The notes under the pieces: model-generated
Database searches by the model: none
Told to the model about the DNA's origin: nothing
The model's input: only the letters and a program-made list of their open reading frames with translations
Assembly: GCA_029891385.1 (NCBI GenBank)
Contig: CM057226.1
Location: 13,695,225-13,759,224, forward strand
DNA from: Erythroxylum novogranatense
Lineage: Eukaryota; Streptophyta; Magnoliopsida; Malpighiales; Erythroxylaceae
Length of the DNA: 64,000 bases
Reading direction: 5' to 3'
In this document: positions 10,268-25,930 of the stretch, piece after piece
Layout: each line of letters opens with the position of its first letter
Numbering within the stretch: the stretch's first letter is position 1
Program-made: the position numbers and the translations under genes

Positions 10268-11390
10268 AGGTGTCTAATGCTCAAGAATTTGTTATCGATG
10301 TCATTTTAGGTCCTCATCATCTTTGGATAGTAGAGGTCCATTATAGGTCCACAACTTTTATTTGGTTTGTCTTTGTCTAACATTGTATTGATGGCGACCT
10401 CCTCTAGTATTATCAGTAACAACCTAAGCTTAAATTAACTAATAACAACCTGTATTAGAGAAAATAAGACATTGTGATTCAATAGTAAAACATATATAAT
10501 ATGTAAAAGTATTTATTAAATAATTAATCAAAATTTGAAAAATTAAATTATTTATAAAATTGAAATAATTTGAATAATTAAATTACATTAATCATAACTT
10601 TTTTAGTAATTAATATTAACTGATTAAATAGTATATATGTATTTAATTCATGTTTAATCGAGAAAATAAAAATAAAATGTTTTTATTATTTTTATAAATT
10701 AAAAAGAAAATAAAGTCCACAAACAAGGAAAACCAATCAGAATTCAGATCTTAAATCTTACATTAAATGGCTACATGCCATTCATTGATTTGGGAAGTAC
10801 CTAATTAAGACGTTTATGCTTTGCTTCCACGATTGTAGCAGAGGCAGCAAAAGTTGGAACTTCTAGTAATCTTACCTGCCTTTTATTTCCAGAATCCTGC
10901 GGTATCGTTGAGAAGGGAATGGAACTATATCAACATTTTTCAGAATTCGTTTGTATTTGCTTGTACTGTCAAGCATCAACTGTTCCTTTGGTCAGTCTTC
11001 ACGTGTAAGTATGCAGACATAAAATAGTTTATCTACAACGAATGTTCCACTTAAATTAAGAACCTTACTACGAGCTTTGGTCAGTATTCATGTGCCAGTA
11101 CTGACATAATATAGCTTTCATCTCTATTTTCGATATGTACGTTAGAAAGAGAAACAAATGGTCTGTCTGTTTTTTAGCACGAGGAGAAAAGGTCAAGGAT
11201 GCTCTTTTTTTACTTTCGAATTTGTCTCAGAACCAAACTATTTTTCCTTATTTAATTCAAAGCGGTAATAAATGGGATGTCATGTTTCGACATCGGATGG
11301 CGTTTGGTTACACAGTGAGACATTATATAGATGACGTTGAAAGTCTATGTACGCATCAAACTTTAAAAGACTTACTTCCTAAAAACTTAA
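10268..11390. repeat. Segmental duplication copy 1, proximal upstream block
   Basis: Collinear with 40333-41690. Matching starts at TTTGTTATCGATGTCATTTT and runs to the sequence before the AT-rich insertion. Copy 2 has an extra LINE piece in this block; copy 1 keeps the empty site near 10348. The block contains the relic subtilase fragment. Confidence 0.85.
10886..11310 (+). pseudogene. Relic 5' fragment of a further subtilase
   Basis: Not an intact gene. The stretch near 10890-10945 (CAGAATCCTGCGGTATCGTTGAGAAG...) resembles the end of subtilase exon 1 plus intron 1 start (12911-12945). The CAGT-TTCA-GTG-GTA-GACATAA motifs at 11000-11030 and 11080-11110 resemble intron 1 (13008-13035), and GAGGAGAAAAGGTCAAGGATGC near 11180 resembles exon 3 (AAGGAGAAGGCCAAAGAAGC). 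Preceding and following intron-like text (TTATTTAATTCAA...GTAATAAATGGGATG) also matches. The same relic lies upstream of subtilase 2, so it predates the duplication. The similarity is short and was judged by eye. Confidence 0.5.
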
Positions 11391-12583
11391 AGCCCGGTAT
11401 GATTGGATGCTAATTAATAGACCGGAATAAAATAGAACAAAACAGTTTATAACAAAATAGAATGTAATATATTAAAAATTATTTAGGAGGGATAAAGGTT
11501 CATAATATAATGTAATTAAATGTTGTTTGGAAGATATAATGAAATGTAATGTATAATAAATGACTTTTATATCTTTTATATTAAAATGATAGTTATATAA
11601 ATTTTATTATTTCATTATTAATTATAAAATAATAGTATTAATTATTTAATATATTTTACTTTATTTTATGTGATTTATATTTAAAATAATTTATTTATAT
11701 TTTATTTATATAAAAATATATACAAACAATTAAAAATAATTTTTATATTTTCATTAATAAAATTTTATTAAATTTTATTTTATTATTAATTATATACAAT
11801 TTATTATTAATTATATAAAATTATTATTATTAATTATATAATATAATATATTTTATTTTATTCTATGTGATTTTATTTTATAAAAGTAATTTAATTTAAT
11901 TTTTATTTATATAGAAATATATACAAACAATTAAAGAATAATTTTTAAATATATTTTCTATTTTCATTAATAAAATTTTAATTATTTTTATCAATTATAT
12001 ACAATTTTATCAATTATATTAAAATATTATTATTAATTATTTAATAAATTTTATTATATTAAATTTTGATTTATATTTAAAAATAATTTATTTATATTTT
12101 TATTTATATAGAAAATATAAAATAAGAATAATTTTAATACATTTTGTATTAATGAAAAAATATTATTTAATTATTTGTATATATTTATATATAAGTAAGT
12201 AAATAAATAAATATTTTTAAATATAAAATGTTTATTTTCATTATTAAATATATATAATTTATTATTAATAATATAAAATATTATTATTAATTATTTAATA
12301 AATATTATTATATTCTATTGAATATATTAATATTATGATTTGTTCAGGGTTGATATTAAGAAGAATTATTGAGGATATATTAGGTAGTATGTATTTATTA
12401 GTTTACGTTCCATCATAAACTCTCTGAATCAGAGGTTTTTTATTTTTACTATTTACAATAGAATAGAAAGTATCATGAAATTCTCTGCTTTCATCCCATT
12501 TTATTATAAAACTTTCAAACAAAAGATAAAAATGTATTACGTTTCATTTTATCCCATTATTAACCTCTAAGCCAAACAGAGCC
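11390..12583. mobile_element. AT-rich MITE-like insertion with internal repeats
   Basis: Absent from copy 2, where the flanking sequences meet near 41690. The right end, reverse-complemented, begins GGCTCTGTTTGGCTTAG...AATGGGATAAAATG. The left end, GCCCGGTATGATTGGATGC...GACCGGAATAAAATAG, is a diverged inverted match. A TTA/TAA-like target site suggests a PIF/Harbinger-type element, but the duplication is not exact. The interior is nearly all A and T and contains about three diverged copies of a 150-250-bp unit marked by TATTTATATAGAAATATATA and TTTTCATTAATAAAA. No coding capacity. Confidence 0.55.
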
Positions 12584-12854
12584 TTAGGGACAACACTCAA
12601 GCTTCAATGATGCTAAAACTGTTAAAAGCATCTTTTGAAGTAAGAAGTTATTGAGATTATCTTGATGCAAAGTTAATAAACAGCTCGCCAAGGTTTGGTT
12701 ATCATCTAACATAGCTCCCGTTAAAAGTTGGGGCAATCATAAGTTCCAAGTCCAACTACCTAGATTAAAGGCATAGAGCTCAACTTCCTACATAATTGGG
12801 AGGGGTCTATGAGCTGGTTTCAGAATTCTTGGAGGCACACCAAAACTTGGAAAT

Positions 12855-16479
<3,625 letters not shown>

Positions 16480-16528
16480 CGATGGTCATGTTATATCAGA
16501 ATAAGAATAGTTGGCAATCAATAATGTC

Positions 16529-16534
16529 AATAAA
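16529..16534 (+). terminator. Candidate poly(A) signal of subtilase copy 1
   Basis: AATAAA 50 bases after the stop codon. Similarity to copy 2 ends at this exact place, so copy 2 lacks it. Confidence 0.5.
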
Positions 16535-17455
16535 AACATAGCTGGAGACACACGAACACCCTTTTTCCAATTTCACACTTTGCACTGCTGCCACCAATGT
16601 TTGTTACGTAATTCACTCAAAATCAATTATGCATTTGTTCCCTACTTCACCGTTGAGTCTTCATGCATACCATCTAAAGATCTCATGCAACTCACTTCTG
16701 CACACACGTAGACACAATGTTTTCTGATTCAATGATCAATGGTTCAACCGGAATTCAATCGTGGTCGAACCGGTAACTAATAAGTAATGAATATAAATTT
16801 TCATTATATATATATATATATATTATATAAGATAATTTTTAAAGATACTATTTAATTATTTATCTAATTATAAACTTAACTTAAACTCCAAAATTCAACT
16901 TAAAAATTTCAAAACATACATGTTTTTTTAAATTCACCAACACAACACAAAATAAAATAACAAAACTTACTAGTCATATTTCATCAAAAGGATTAAAAAA
17001 AGATCACTAATCATAATATTCATCCAAGTTGAGATCTAAATCAAATGCTCCTTCGTCATTGCCGATATAAGCATCTCCAACAGATTCCAAATTTGATTAT
17101 TCGGCAATTTTTTCATCACCTAATTTCATAATAAACAATATTAGACAAAATTACACTTGGAAATAATATATCTAATCTTTAATATTATATTGCAAAGTAA
17201 ATTAATAATAACCTTCATGTTGTTGTAGTGTTTCATCAATTATTGGAATTGCATTTTCCTGATAAATTGCATTTTCAATATCTTCCACACCAAGCTATGG
17301 AGATCCATCATTTTCAATAATCCAAAAATCAAGTTTGTCTATAAATTCATAATCAATAGGATCATATTTCATCTTTTTGTTTGGCAACCTAAAACAAAAC
17401 ATTAATGGTAAGTTCAAATATAACTATGTTGGAAATCACAAACAATAATAATAAG

Positions 17456-19401
17456 TTAATAAAGTTTAACTAAAAGTAGAAAATGATAATACCGATTCTT
17501 CAAACGCAAGTTGTAAGTGACATAAACATGATCACGTAGCCTTTGATGCTCCAATTTATTTATCTTCTTTGTGTCAATGCGTTCAAAAAAGCTCCAATTT
17601 CTCTCGCAACTAGAAGAGGAAGATGTTTGGCTAAGAATACGAATAGTCAACTTTTGCAATGTTGAAGCACTACCCCTATACAATCGCCACCATTCATCTA
17701 CAAAAAAATTGAAAGTATTGAACAACAAAATACTCATACATAATAAACATTAAAAGTATTAAAGAATATAATTAAAATTAAAAAGTATTATATTAGTATT
17801 AATATAATAGTTACCAAGGTGTAAGGTGTTTAACTTTAACACCTTAAGAGCGCTTTCTCGACTAAAAGTTCCTTGGCGATCATGATAAACTTGAATCTCT
17901 TGAATGCCTTTCGACAAGCCAGTACAAAAACCTTTTATATCAAGCATATCAAGAAGAGCAGATACAATCCTATTCTTCTCACGATAGCCTTCAGCATAAA
18001 AGAAAGTAGGATTCAAAAATACGCTACAGCATGAAGATTAAGCTTTAAGTGCTTATCCCATCGAGCCTTGATGATATCGGTGTGAGGCTTATATAATTGT
18101 GGCTTTTGTTTAAAGATCTCCTTCACTGCATTTTTTATCCTAAGCATACCCTCATAAACATAACCCAAAGAAGGTCTTTCATCCGCATCTACAATTCTCA
18201 AAATTGAATGATAGGAGCCACAACTTTCACCATGATCAAGCAATCATTCTAAAACTTGCTATCTAACAAAATAGAATTAACAGATTTTCCTATTGTAGTC
18301 TTTGACAATCTATGACTAGTAAAGTGTTTATTAATAACCAAAGCTTGTAAGTCATGCTTATGATCATAAACACTTTTCAAAGTAATGAAGATAGTGGCAA
18401 ACTGAGTTGCCTCTGGACCCACTATCTCTCTCCAAACTTCCCTTTTTCTTAGCCAAGATAAGAAGATTATATGATTGTACACAAAAGAAGTTACCTTTGA
18501 AGCCTTTGAAACAAGTTCTACAACGTGAGGCATATTACCAATATCCTTTAGAAGGAGATTCAAACAATGTGCAGCACAAGGTGACCAAAAAATATGCTCG
18601 TAGCGTTCATGTACTAATTTTCCCGCTGCTACATAATTTGTTGCATTATCTGTTACTATATGAACAACATTATCTGCTTCAACCCACTCAATAACTTCAG
18701 AAAATAAATTAAATAATGATCTCGCATCTTTTACCATATCTGAAGCATCAACAGATTTCACAAATGTTATGCCTATAAAAAAAACAAAGTTAAAAAGCTT
18801 AACTTGTATAATAATAAACAAATTTTATAATATTATACCTGCTGGACAATAAACTAGAAAGTTTATCAAAGTTCTTTATCTTTGATCACTCCACCTATCT
18901 TCCATAATTGTACAACCTGTTTTAGCCCAATTCTCCCAATTTTTATCAACAAGTAGCTGGCATTCTCTCTTACAATCTCTTAACAAATTAACCCTCAAAT
19001 CATAATATGATGGACCTTTAATCCCAGGCCCAATAGCAACAATTGCATCCAAAGCTTCTTGAAAGTAAGGAGACTGAATTGCATTGAAAGGAATACAAGC
19101 ATCAAAAATCCATCTAGCAATTGCAATATGTGCCTTGTAAATTGCTTCCTTTTTGTTTCATCCTATTTATGCCACCTGCTCTAAAAACCAATGTGCAATG
19201 TAGACAAGTAAATATATTAGTAACACCCTCTTTATGCAAAGAAAAATGCTCCCATGCAGGATCGGTTTTTTGACAATATGGATTAACTGAGTTCACTGTG
19301 GATTGCTGTCCGGATGATTGTGTGTTGCAATTAGAAGTATTCAAATCATTTGGATATCTAATCTCATTAGGACTATCCATGTTGATGTTTGCACTTTGCA
19401 T
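17456..19401 (-). pseudogene. hAT transposase (BED, DUF659, hATC domains), broken
   Basis: Minus-strand order: BED zinc finger near 19300-19140 (DPAWEHF...NIFTCLHC). Next comes a linker with CIPFNAIQSPYFQEAL, then DUF659 with TGCTIMEDRWSDQR and GITFVKSVDASDM, separated by an intron (about 18836-18775). After CAAHCLNLLLKDIG and LRIVDADERPSLGYVYEGM, a second intron ends at 17703. The hATC dimerisation block SSSSSCERNWSFFERIDTKK (17640-17570) is last. Lesions include a stop at 18876-18878, a tryptophan-to-stop change near 18250, and frameshifts near 18200 and 18015. It would have cut and pasted the family, but this copy cannot. Confidence 0.88.
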
Positions 19402-19818
19402 GTAGGAAAGGGACTCTGCAGTCTGCAGAACACAAGTTTGACAAGATTAGTCTAATAGATAAAAAGAGTATAATAATAGTAAAGACTGAAAAGTTAAGTC
19501 AAAAGAGAAATGAAAGATATTTTTAAGAATTATTATTCAAATTCAAAGCTTGAATATAGAAAAAGATGCAATAAAGTTTAGAGATGTTATGGGGAAGCAT
19601 AGTAAACAAAACAAAATAACTTAGGAAGAAGTAGTTACGTTTGTTTTACCTCACAGTAATGTAGGTACCTCTGCAGATATACTTAACAATTTGAAGCAAA
19701 GTACGACCGTCCCTCTTAGATAAGCAACCTTGGAAGTTTTTGATCCTTTAAAAGCACCTCTGCAAGTTTAATAAAGCTAAGGTCTCTTAGCAAAAAGAGA
19801 AAAAAGAAAAAGGTAAGA

Positions 19819-20268
19819 TCTTTCTTATGGTGGGCCACTACATTGACTCTTCTTTTACCAAGAATTTGTTTTAACAAGTACTGCTACTTTGGTGTGATCT
19901 ATTGTGACATAAGGCCAAAGAAAATTACACTGAAAGGAATAATATTATGTTACAAATGTCTTGGTTGAACTATGAGCTTGTTCTATAAAAAGCCATAGGA
20001 GTAAAACAAAGCAAGTCAAGAAACATAGACATTATAAATATCAAACAACAATATCTTAGTAATTGTTCGAACTCTTCTAGTCTGCACATCCTCCTACAAC
20101 ACCAAATCCATGCTATGTCAGAAAGATCTATATTTAAGAGCTAAAAAATGAAAAGTTCACTGTGTAAATTGTAAACATTTAAAATCTTTCTTATGCTCTT
20201 TCTTATGGTGGGCCACCACATGTACTCTTCTTTTATCAAAGATGTGCTTTATCATGTACTACCACTTT
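19819..20268. repeat. 72-bp direct repeat pair in the hAT A promoter-side region
   Basis: 19819-19890 and 20197-20268 share TCTTTCTTATGGTGGGCCAC, then CTCTTCTTTTA and a TACTRCYACTTT ending. They are separated by about 300 bases of non-coding DNA. Confidence 0.8.
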
Positions 20269-20792
20269 AACATTTTGTTTTATACGGAATCAAGTCTAGA
20301 AAAGTCCAAAAAAGTAAAGAAAAGCTAGCAAGAAGAGCCAACCAGTGTTTCAAGAAGAGCCAAACCAGTGTTTTAAAAACCAAGCCACCAACAGAAGTGT
20401 CTGAAGCGGCAGTGGATAAGACGTGAAAGATTAAGAGATAGAGAGCGAGACGTGAGAGAGCCGTAGGAGATAGATCTGAATAAAGCAAACTGTGGCAGTG
20501 GGTAAGATGAGGCTCAAGAGCGGCGGTGTCTTCCTTCTTAAGCGGTGGTGTCTTCTTCTTATTCTTCTTTTTATTTTTATTCGACAGATTTGAGAGAGAA
20601 ACGTGAGAGAGAGTGATTTTACATGAACCAGATAGTTTTCTCTTATACCAGTTCACAGGTTTTTATCGGTTCGACCGTAAAATCAATGGGTCAACCACTC
20701 ACAAAAAATAAGATTAAACCAGACCATTTTATACTCCGGGTCACTGATTTTCCGATCTAACCGACCGGTTCGGTCTGGTTTTTAAAATATTG

Positions 20793-22304
20793 CATAGAGG
20801 TAATCTATACACACTCCAACTCAAGATAGAGTTTTATCACACTTAAACCATTATCCCAAATATCCAAGTTGAACAAGAATTGTTATTTAGTCACACCACA
20901 AGCTAGTTGTTATTACCCACTTAAATTCAATTAATTTGGATTTGAATTTTAAACTCATCAATATTATCTTAGATGTCCAATTACCAAAAAATGCCAAAAC
21001 TAAATAATAAGATAGATATATACCATATATCTTAACAATCTCCCATTTTTTGGAATTGTTTGTTACATAATCAAAATTTTCTTTAAAGGAGATAATTGGA
21101 CATATAACCATCAAATGCACAAATCCATTCTCCCCATTGGGAAAAAAAATGCCAAAAAGCACGACGAATAATCATGCATATACCTTGAAATCTCCTCTAA
21201 ATGAAACATTCATCATAAACAATCTGATGTCTCCCCCTTGGGAGAAAATATTGTCAAAATGAAGAATACGTTCAACACAATCAATCTTAGCAAAATAAAG
21301 AAACATAAAAATTAGTAGTAGATTCATCGGGATGACAATTTACCACCAGTTAATACACATGTCAACATATCATTACTTACTTTAATTCCATCTTCAACCC
21401 TTTTGCAAGGGAATCCAATCACTTCCTTCGGGCATTAAGATCGAGCTCAATAATTTTTGTCCTTTTGGCTACACTATTCTCTGATAATTGTTCTTTTTAG
21501 GTATTATTTTCAAGTCACTTGTCTCAACTTGGATAAGTACGGACTTACTCTCCTTTAATGTTTCCAAATAAAACTTTTCTTTGAAGTAAGGTCTATTTCA
21601 TGTCTTATCAAGCTTCTATGAAAGCCTAATAACACATCCATGTATACTGCTAGAACGTGATGTTTGGACAACGTAAATATATATATACGTAAATAAAAAT
21701 TTAAGTTTACCCTTTTTCTTATTTAAGTGAATTTAAAGTGGAAAACAAACTCATATAAGTTCTAAGTCAAAATTTTTAAAGGGTTTACATGGAATTCGTT
21801 TGAGTTAAATTCCTAATCTCCTTTCTCAACAACTTAAAGTTCAATGGGATGAAAAGTTATCTTTCTTCAACCCTTTCATAACTAATCTTCCTCCCAACTT
21901 AAACAAACTCTTTTTAATAAAATAGAAAATTTGGTAAAAAAATTATATACATCTCTCGTAAGAAAGTTGTTTATATAATTCTTCTTTAACTTTTTTAAGT
22001 TCTTATAGTTTATATTCTTACAACCATTCTTGAACCACAAGTATTCGAACTATTATGACTATAAATCATCTAAAGGGAAAAGAAATCATCTACTAACTTA
22101 AGAGTCATTACAAAAAGTGTTTTTCTTGATTTATGTAGTATAATAATGACATATACCTCGGGTTTTTGTTATTCCTATGTGCAAGGTTGTTTTTGACATT
22201 TTATAAGTTCTGGGCAAAGTAAAAAAATGACCGTTATTAGGTCCTTTTTGTTGCTCTTTATAAGAGTCAAGAGTTTTCATAAATAACAAAATGATATAAA
22301 TTAT
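20793..22304. other. Non-coding; possible reverse copia remnant
   Basis: No gene found. On the minus strand, 21221-21260 reads TGACAATATTTTCTCCCAAG followed by a GGGGGAGAC purine run, typical of the polypurine tract and 3' end of old copia elements. No polymerase or LTR pair can be demonstrated. Confidence 0.35.
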
Positions 22305-22465
22305 GAATCCTTTTTATTGCCTATTTTATTTTTGATGAGAGTAGGCCCTGAGCAACTGTCCTTCTTGTCCTTGCCTAAGGCCAAGCCTACTTGTGCACCC
22401 TCTTACCAAAATTCTATTTCTACATATTCGTTACAAAATTGTAATAAAAGGTAGACATTTCTGAT
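22305..22465. repeat. Segmental duplication copy 2, leftmost block
   Basis: Matches 1741-1890, including ATTTTATTTTTGAT and AAAATTCTATTTCTACAT-type stretches. It is separated from the rest of copy 2 by the 16-kb copia C composite. Confidence 0.8.
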
Positions 22466-22477
22466 AAAAGATCAAAA

Positions 22478-22593
22478 ACACATTGACAACTTCAGTTGTG
22501 ACATAGACTAAAATGACAAGCCCCTCCATGATTTTACACATTGATAACTTCAGGTGTGATACAGACCAAAATGGCGAGCCCCTCCATGATTTT
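22478..22593. repeat. 58-bp tandem duplication
   Basis: Two adjacent copies of ACACATTGAYAACTTCAG...CCCCTCCATGATTTT at 22478-22535 and 22536-22593, differing at a few positions. Between duplication copy 2 and copia C; no function assigned. Confidence 0.85.
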
Positions 22594-22688
22594 ATTTCTT
22601 TTTAAAAATTTTTGTTCCTTTTCGTTCTCACCACACAGGTGGTATTGTACATAGTAATAGGTAAGTAGTATAGCTAGCGTATCATATT

Positions 22689-22823
22689 TGTTAGTTAGTA
22701 TTTGCCTTGATTCTAGAAAGCACGAAAAGGGTTAGAGAGGTATAAAAAAAGTCCTGTATATTCAATACAAAATGAACGAAAGAATTTTTTTCTTCTTCTA
22801 TTGTTTTTCTCTGCTATTTTTCA
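22689..22823 (+). repeat. Putative 5' LTR of copia C
   Basis: Begins TGTTAGTTAG, has a TATA-like GTATAAAA near 22741, ends CA just before the primer site. With no 3' LTR left, the left edge is tentative. Confidence 0.45.
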
Positions 22824-22836
22824 TGTTATCAAAGCC
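22824..22836 (+). other. Degenerate primer binding site of copia C
   Basis: TGTTATCAAAGCC differs by two bases from TGGTATCAGAGCC, the usual tRNA-Met site, and lies 31 bases before gag. Confidence 0.6.
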
Positions 22837-22866
22837 TACTTTTTAATTCCTTTACCTTAACCTACA

Positions 22867-25320
22867 ATGTCAAATATAGTGGATAATAGTGGCTCCAGTG
22901 CCACAAACATACCAACAACGAATGAATATGAGCCTACTCTGTTGCTAACACTGAAAATCCTAGTGCTGTACTTGTCACTACACCTTTCAAAGGCAACAAC
23001 TACTTTACCTAGAGCAAATCCATGACCATAGCCTTATGTGCTAAGGACATGTTGTCCTTCATTGATGAAACCCGCATCGTGCTCACAGAAAATACAGTTT
23101 TATTAGCAAAATGGAAGAGAGCAGACAGCATGGTAAAATCATGGATCGTCAATGCCATGATCAAAGAACTAGGTAATGCCTTCTTATCTTTTCCTACTGC
23201 TAGAGAACTTTGGGTAGAATTACAAAAAATGTTTGGTGAAGCTAATGAGTCACTGCAATATCAACTAGAAAGGGAAATAAGTTCTCTAAAACAAGGCACC
23301 TTAATAATATCTGCTTTCTAAAACAAGGCACCTTAATAATATCTGCTTATTATACTAAACTAAAAAAATTGTGGGATGACTTGTCTAGTCTTAATCCTAC
23401 TCCTATATGAACTTGTGATGCTTCAAAGGACATCATTGCCAAAAAAAAATGCTTACAGACTTGTACAATTTCTAATGGGACTCAATGATGAGTTCGAGCA
23501 CGTGATCAACCAGATCATATTAATGGAGCCCTTACCTAATGCAAATAAGGCTTTCTCTATGCTACAAACTATTGAGAGACAAAAGGTGGTGAATTCTACT
23601 ATGGACAATACCCCTAACATGGCAATGCTAGCCAAGCAGTCGGGTAGCTTTATGTTGGGTAGCTTGAATAAAGTTAGGAAAAATAATAACAATTCTAGCA
23701 AATGATCTTTTCTCAAAAGAAGGATAATTACTGTGAAAAATGCAAGAAAAATGGGCATACCTTGGAAACTTGCTTCAAAATCCATGGAGTCCCTAAATGG
23801 TACAAGGAACTTGCTGCACAAAGGAAAAAGGGAAGGCATACATGGCCTAAACAACCGACAATCCTGCAGATTCCACACAAGAGCAGAATGAAGAAAATCC
23901 ATGAAGTGGACATATATCTTCTAGCCTTGCTAATTTTATTCAACAGGAAATAAAAAAAGCTATTAAAGGCAAGACTACTAAAGAGGTAAAATATTCAGGG
24001 TATCAAAATTATGCAGGTCATGTTACCTATTCTGTGAACATAGCTTTTAATTATCCTGAGTTTTGGCTTATTGATTCTGGTACTTCTACACACATGACGA
24101 CAGACCTAAGTCTTTACACTAATTATGTGGCTAATAATAATGCCTATGATCCTATGACTTTGCCTAATGGAACAAAGCAGGAAATTGTTCATATTGGTCA
24201 GAAACAAATATGGGATAAAATTTTCTCAATAAAATCCTACACATACCTAATTTCTTCAAGAACTTGTTATCTGTCAATACACTTACTACTCAGAGTGAGG
24301 TTGCTGCAGTTTTCCTCTCTAACAAGTTATTTTCGTAGGACCTTCGAACTAATGATATTATGGTTATTGTCAAGGTAGTGAATGGACTGTATGAGCCAAA
24401 CACAGAGACCTTCCTATCCCTAAATAGCCTAAAAGGTCCTTCTTTAGAGTTTTGCAAAGTTGAGAATGTTTCTCTTAATGTTTCGATGACTTTTGATTTA
24501 TGGCATTCTAGACTAGGGCATGTATCAAAGGAAAAATTACAGCACATTAATGAGATCAATGTTTCTGTTCCTCCCCAACATGATTGCTAGGTGTGTCCTT
24601 TGTCTAAACAACATAGAAAACCCTTTCCTAGCATGAGATACATACAGATAGACCTTCCAAGATCATCTACATGGACCTATGGGGACCTTATAGTGTTTCT
24701 AGTTCACATTATTTTCTTACAATTGTAGATGATTTCACCAGGACTACCTGTACCTTTATACCAAAAAACAAACACCAAACACAACAAACTCTCGCGTAGT
24801 TTCTTAAAAACATTGAGATACAATTTGACTTTAGAATATTAAAAATATGGACAGATAATGGAAGGGAGTTCATTAATCAGGAATGCATTAAAACTTTCTA
24901 GGAGATGGGAATTCAACATAAAAAAGTAGCCCCTACACACCACAACAAAATGGTGTGGTAGAGGTTAAGCACAAACATCTTCTTCACATCACTAGAGCCT
25001 TACTTTTTAAAGCTAAATTTCCTAGAGGATATTGGGGAGAACCGAATCCCAACCAAAGTCTTGGGGTGGATGAGCCCTTTTAAAAAACTGCACAAAAGAA
25101 AACCCAATTATAAACACCTGAAATTATTTGGTTGCCTATGCTTTGCTTTAGACAAAACACCAAACAAAACAAAACTATATCCTAGGTAAAAAATGCATCT
25201 TTTTTTGATATATGCCAAATTACAAAGCTTCTAGAGTTATGGACTTAGATACTAAAACAATGTTTATGTCAAGAGATTTGTGTTTTATGAGATCAATTAC
25301 CCCTTTGCAGATAGTGTTAC
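22867..25320 (+). pseudogene. copia C gag, protease and integrase, degenerate
   Basis: Gag begins ATGTCAAATATAGTGG and runs through FKGNN-like sequence to 23021-23705, with AKWKRADSMVKSWIVNAM and FLMGLNDEFEHVINQI. A 32-bp tandem duplication (23286-23349) breaks the frame. The knuckle region reads YCEKCKKNGHTLETCFKIHG (23730-23790). Protease motif LIDSGTSTHMT lies at 24070-24100. Pre-integrase WHSRLGHVSKEKL lies at 24500-24540. Integrase core pieces follow (IVDDFTRTT near 24725, WTDNGREF near 24850). Several stops and frame changes make it inactive. Confidence 0.9.
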
Positions 25321-25930
25321 TGTAGCGCCCCCTTACCGTAGGGTACATATCGGGACGCCCGCAGGTCGCTCCGACATGTAACCCACGACAAAGGTGCACT
25401 ACCGAGCAACCAACTACAATCCACATGGCATCAAATAAATATCACTAAAAATTGAAACCCAATTTTCTTTTCATTTCTCAAATCCATAAATACAATTCTG
25501 TCCAAAAGTACAGTCTATACAATACTCAGAGAAATATCAACTCCTAACTAGGTCATCCCAAAAAGAAGATCCCAGCTGACCCACCTCTGCGCCATAGCTT
25601 CTCTTGCCACAACGATCTACAAGGCAGAGAAGAACTCTAACTCTGGAGCTAGGAAACCTATTATCGCTGTCCTGAAAAAAATATTGCAATGTTGGGTGAG
25701 TTTGCGAACTCAGCGAGAAACCATCATCGATGGTCCACCCAACTCATGCATACACAGATCATATACACATAATCACACAATAACATTTACAAAAATATAT
25801 ATATCACATGCATTCTCAATTTCACATTTTGCAGTCCATCATATACATATGCAATGCGCACGTGACACTTTCATTTTCTTACGTCGTTGTGACCGTGCGC
25901 CTGAAACTGTCCCAGTGACGAGCACATTAC

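Larger units (their letters stand above)
16715..20792 (-). mobile_element. hAT transposon, decayed (hAT A)
   Basis: Termini are inverted: the left starts CAATGTTTT, and the right, reverse-complemented, starts CAATATTTTAAAAACC. Both lead into ACCGG-rich sequence like the MITE at 3515-3793. The 8-bp flanks CGTAGACA and CATAGAGG agree at five positions, a weak old target duplication. A BED/DUF659/hATC transposase lies inside on the minus strand. Positions 19402-20700 upstream of it are non-coding, with a 72-bp direct repeat. Confidence 0.75.

Noticed and set aside
11135..11413. 92-codon open frame upstream of subtilase 1
   Set aside because: Its counterpart in copy 2 is disrupted by frame changes, and the sequence is better explained as the relic subtilase fragment plus intron-like DNA.
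20267..20656. 129-codon minus-strand frame near the right end of hAT A
   Set aside because: Low-complexity start and no recognisable domain; lies in non-coding transposon DNA.
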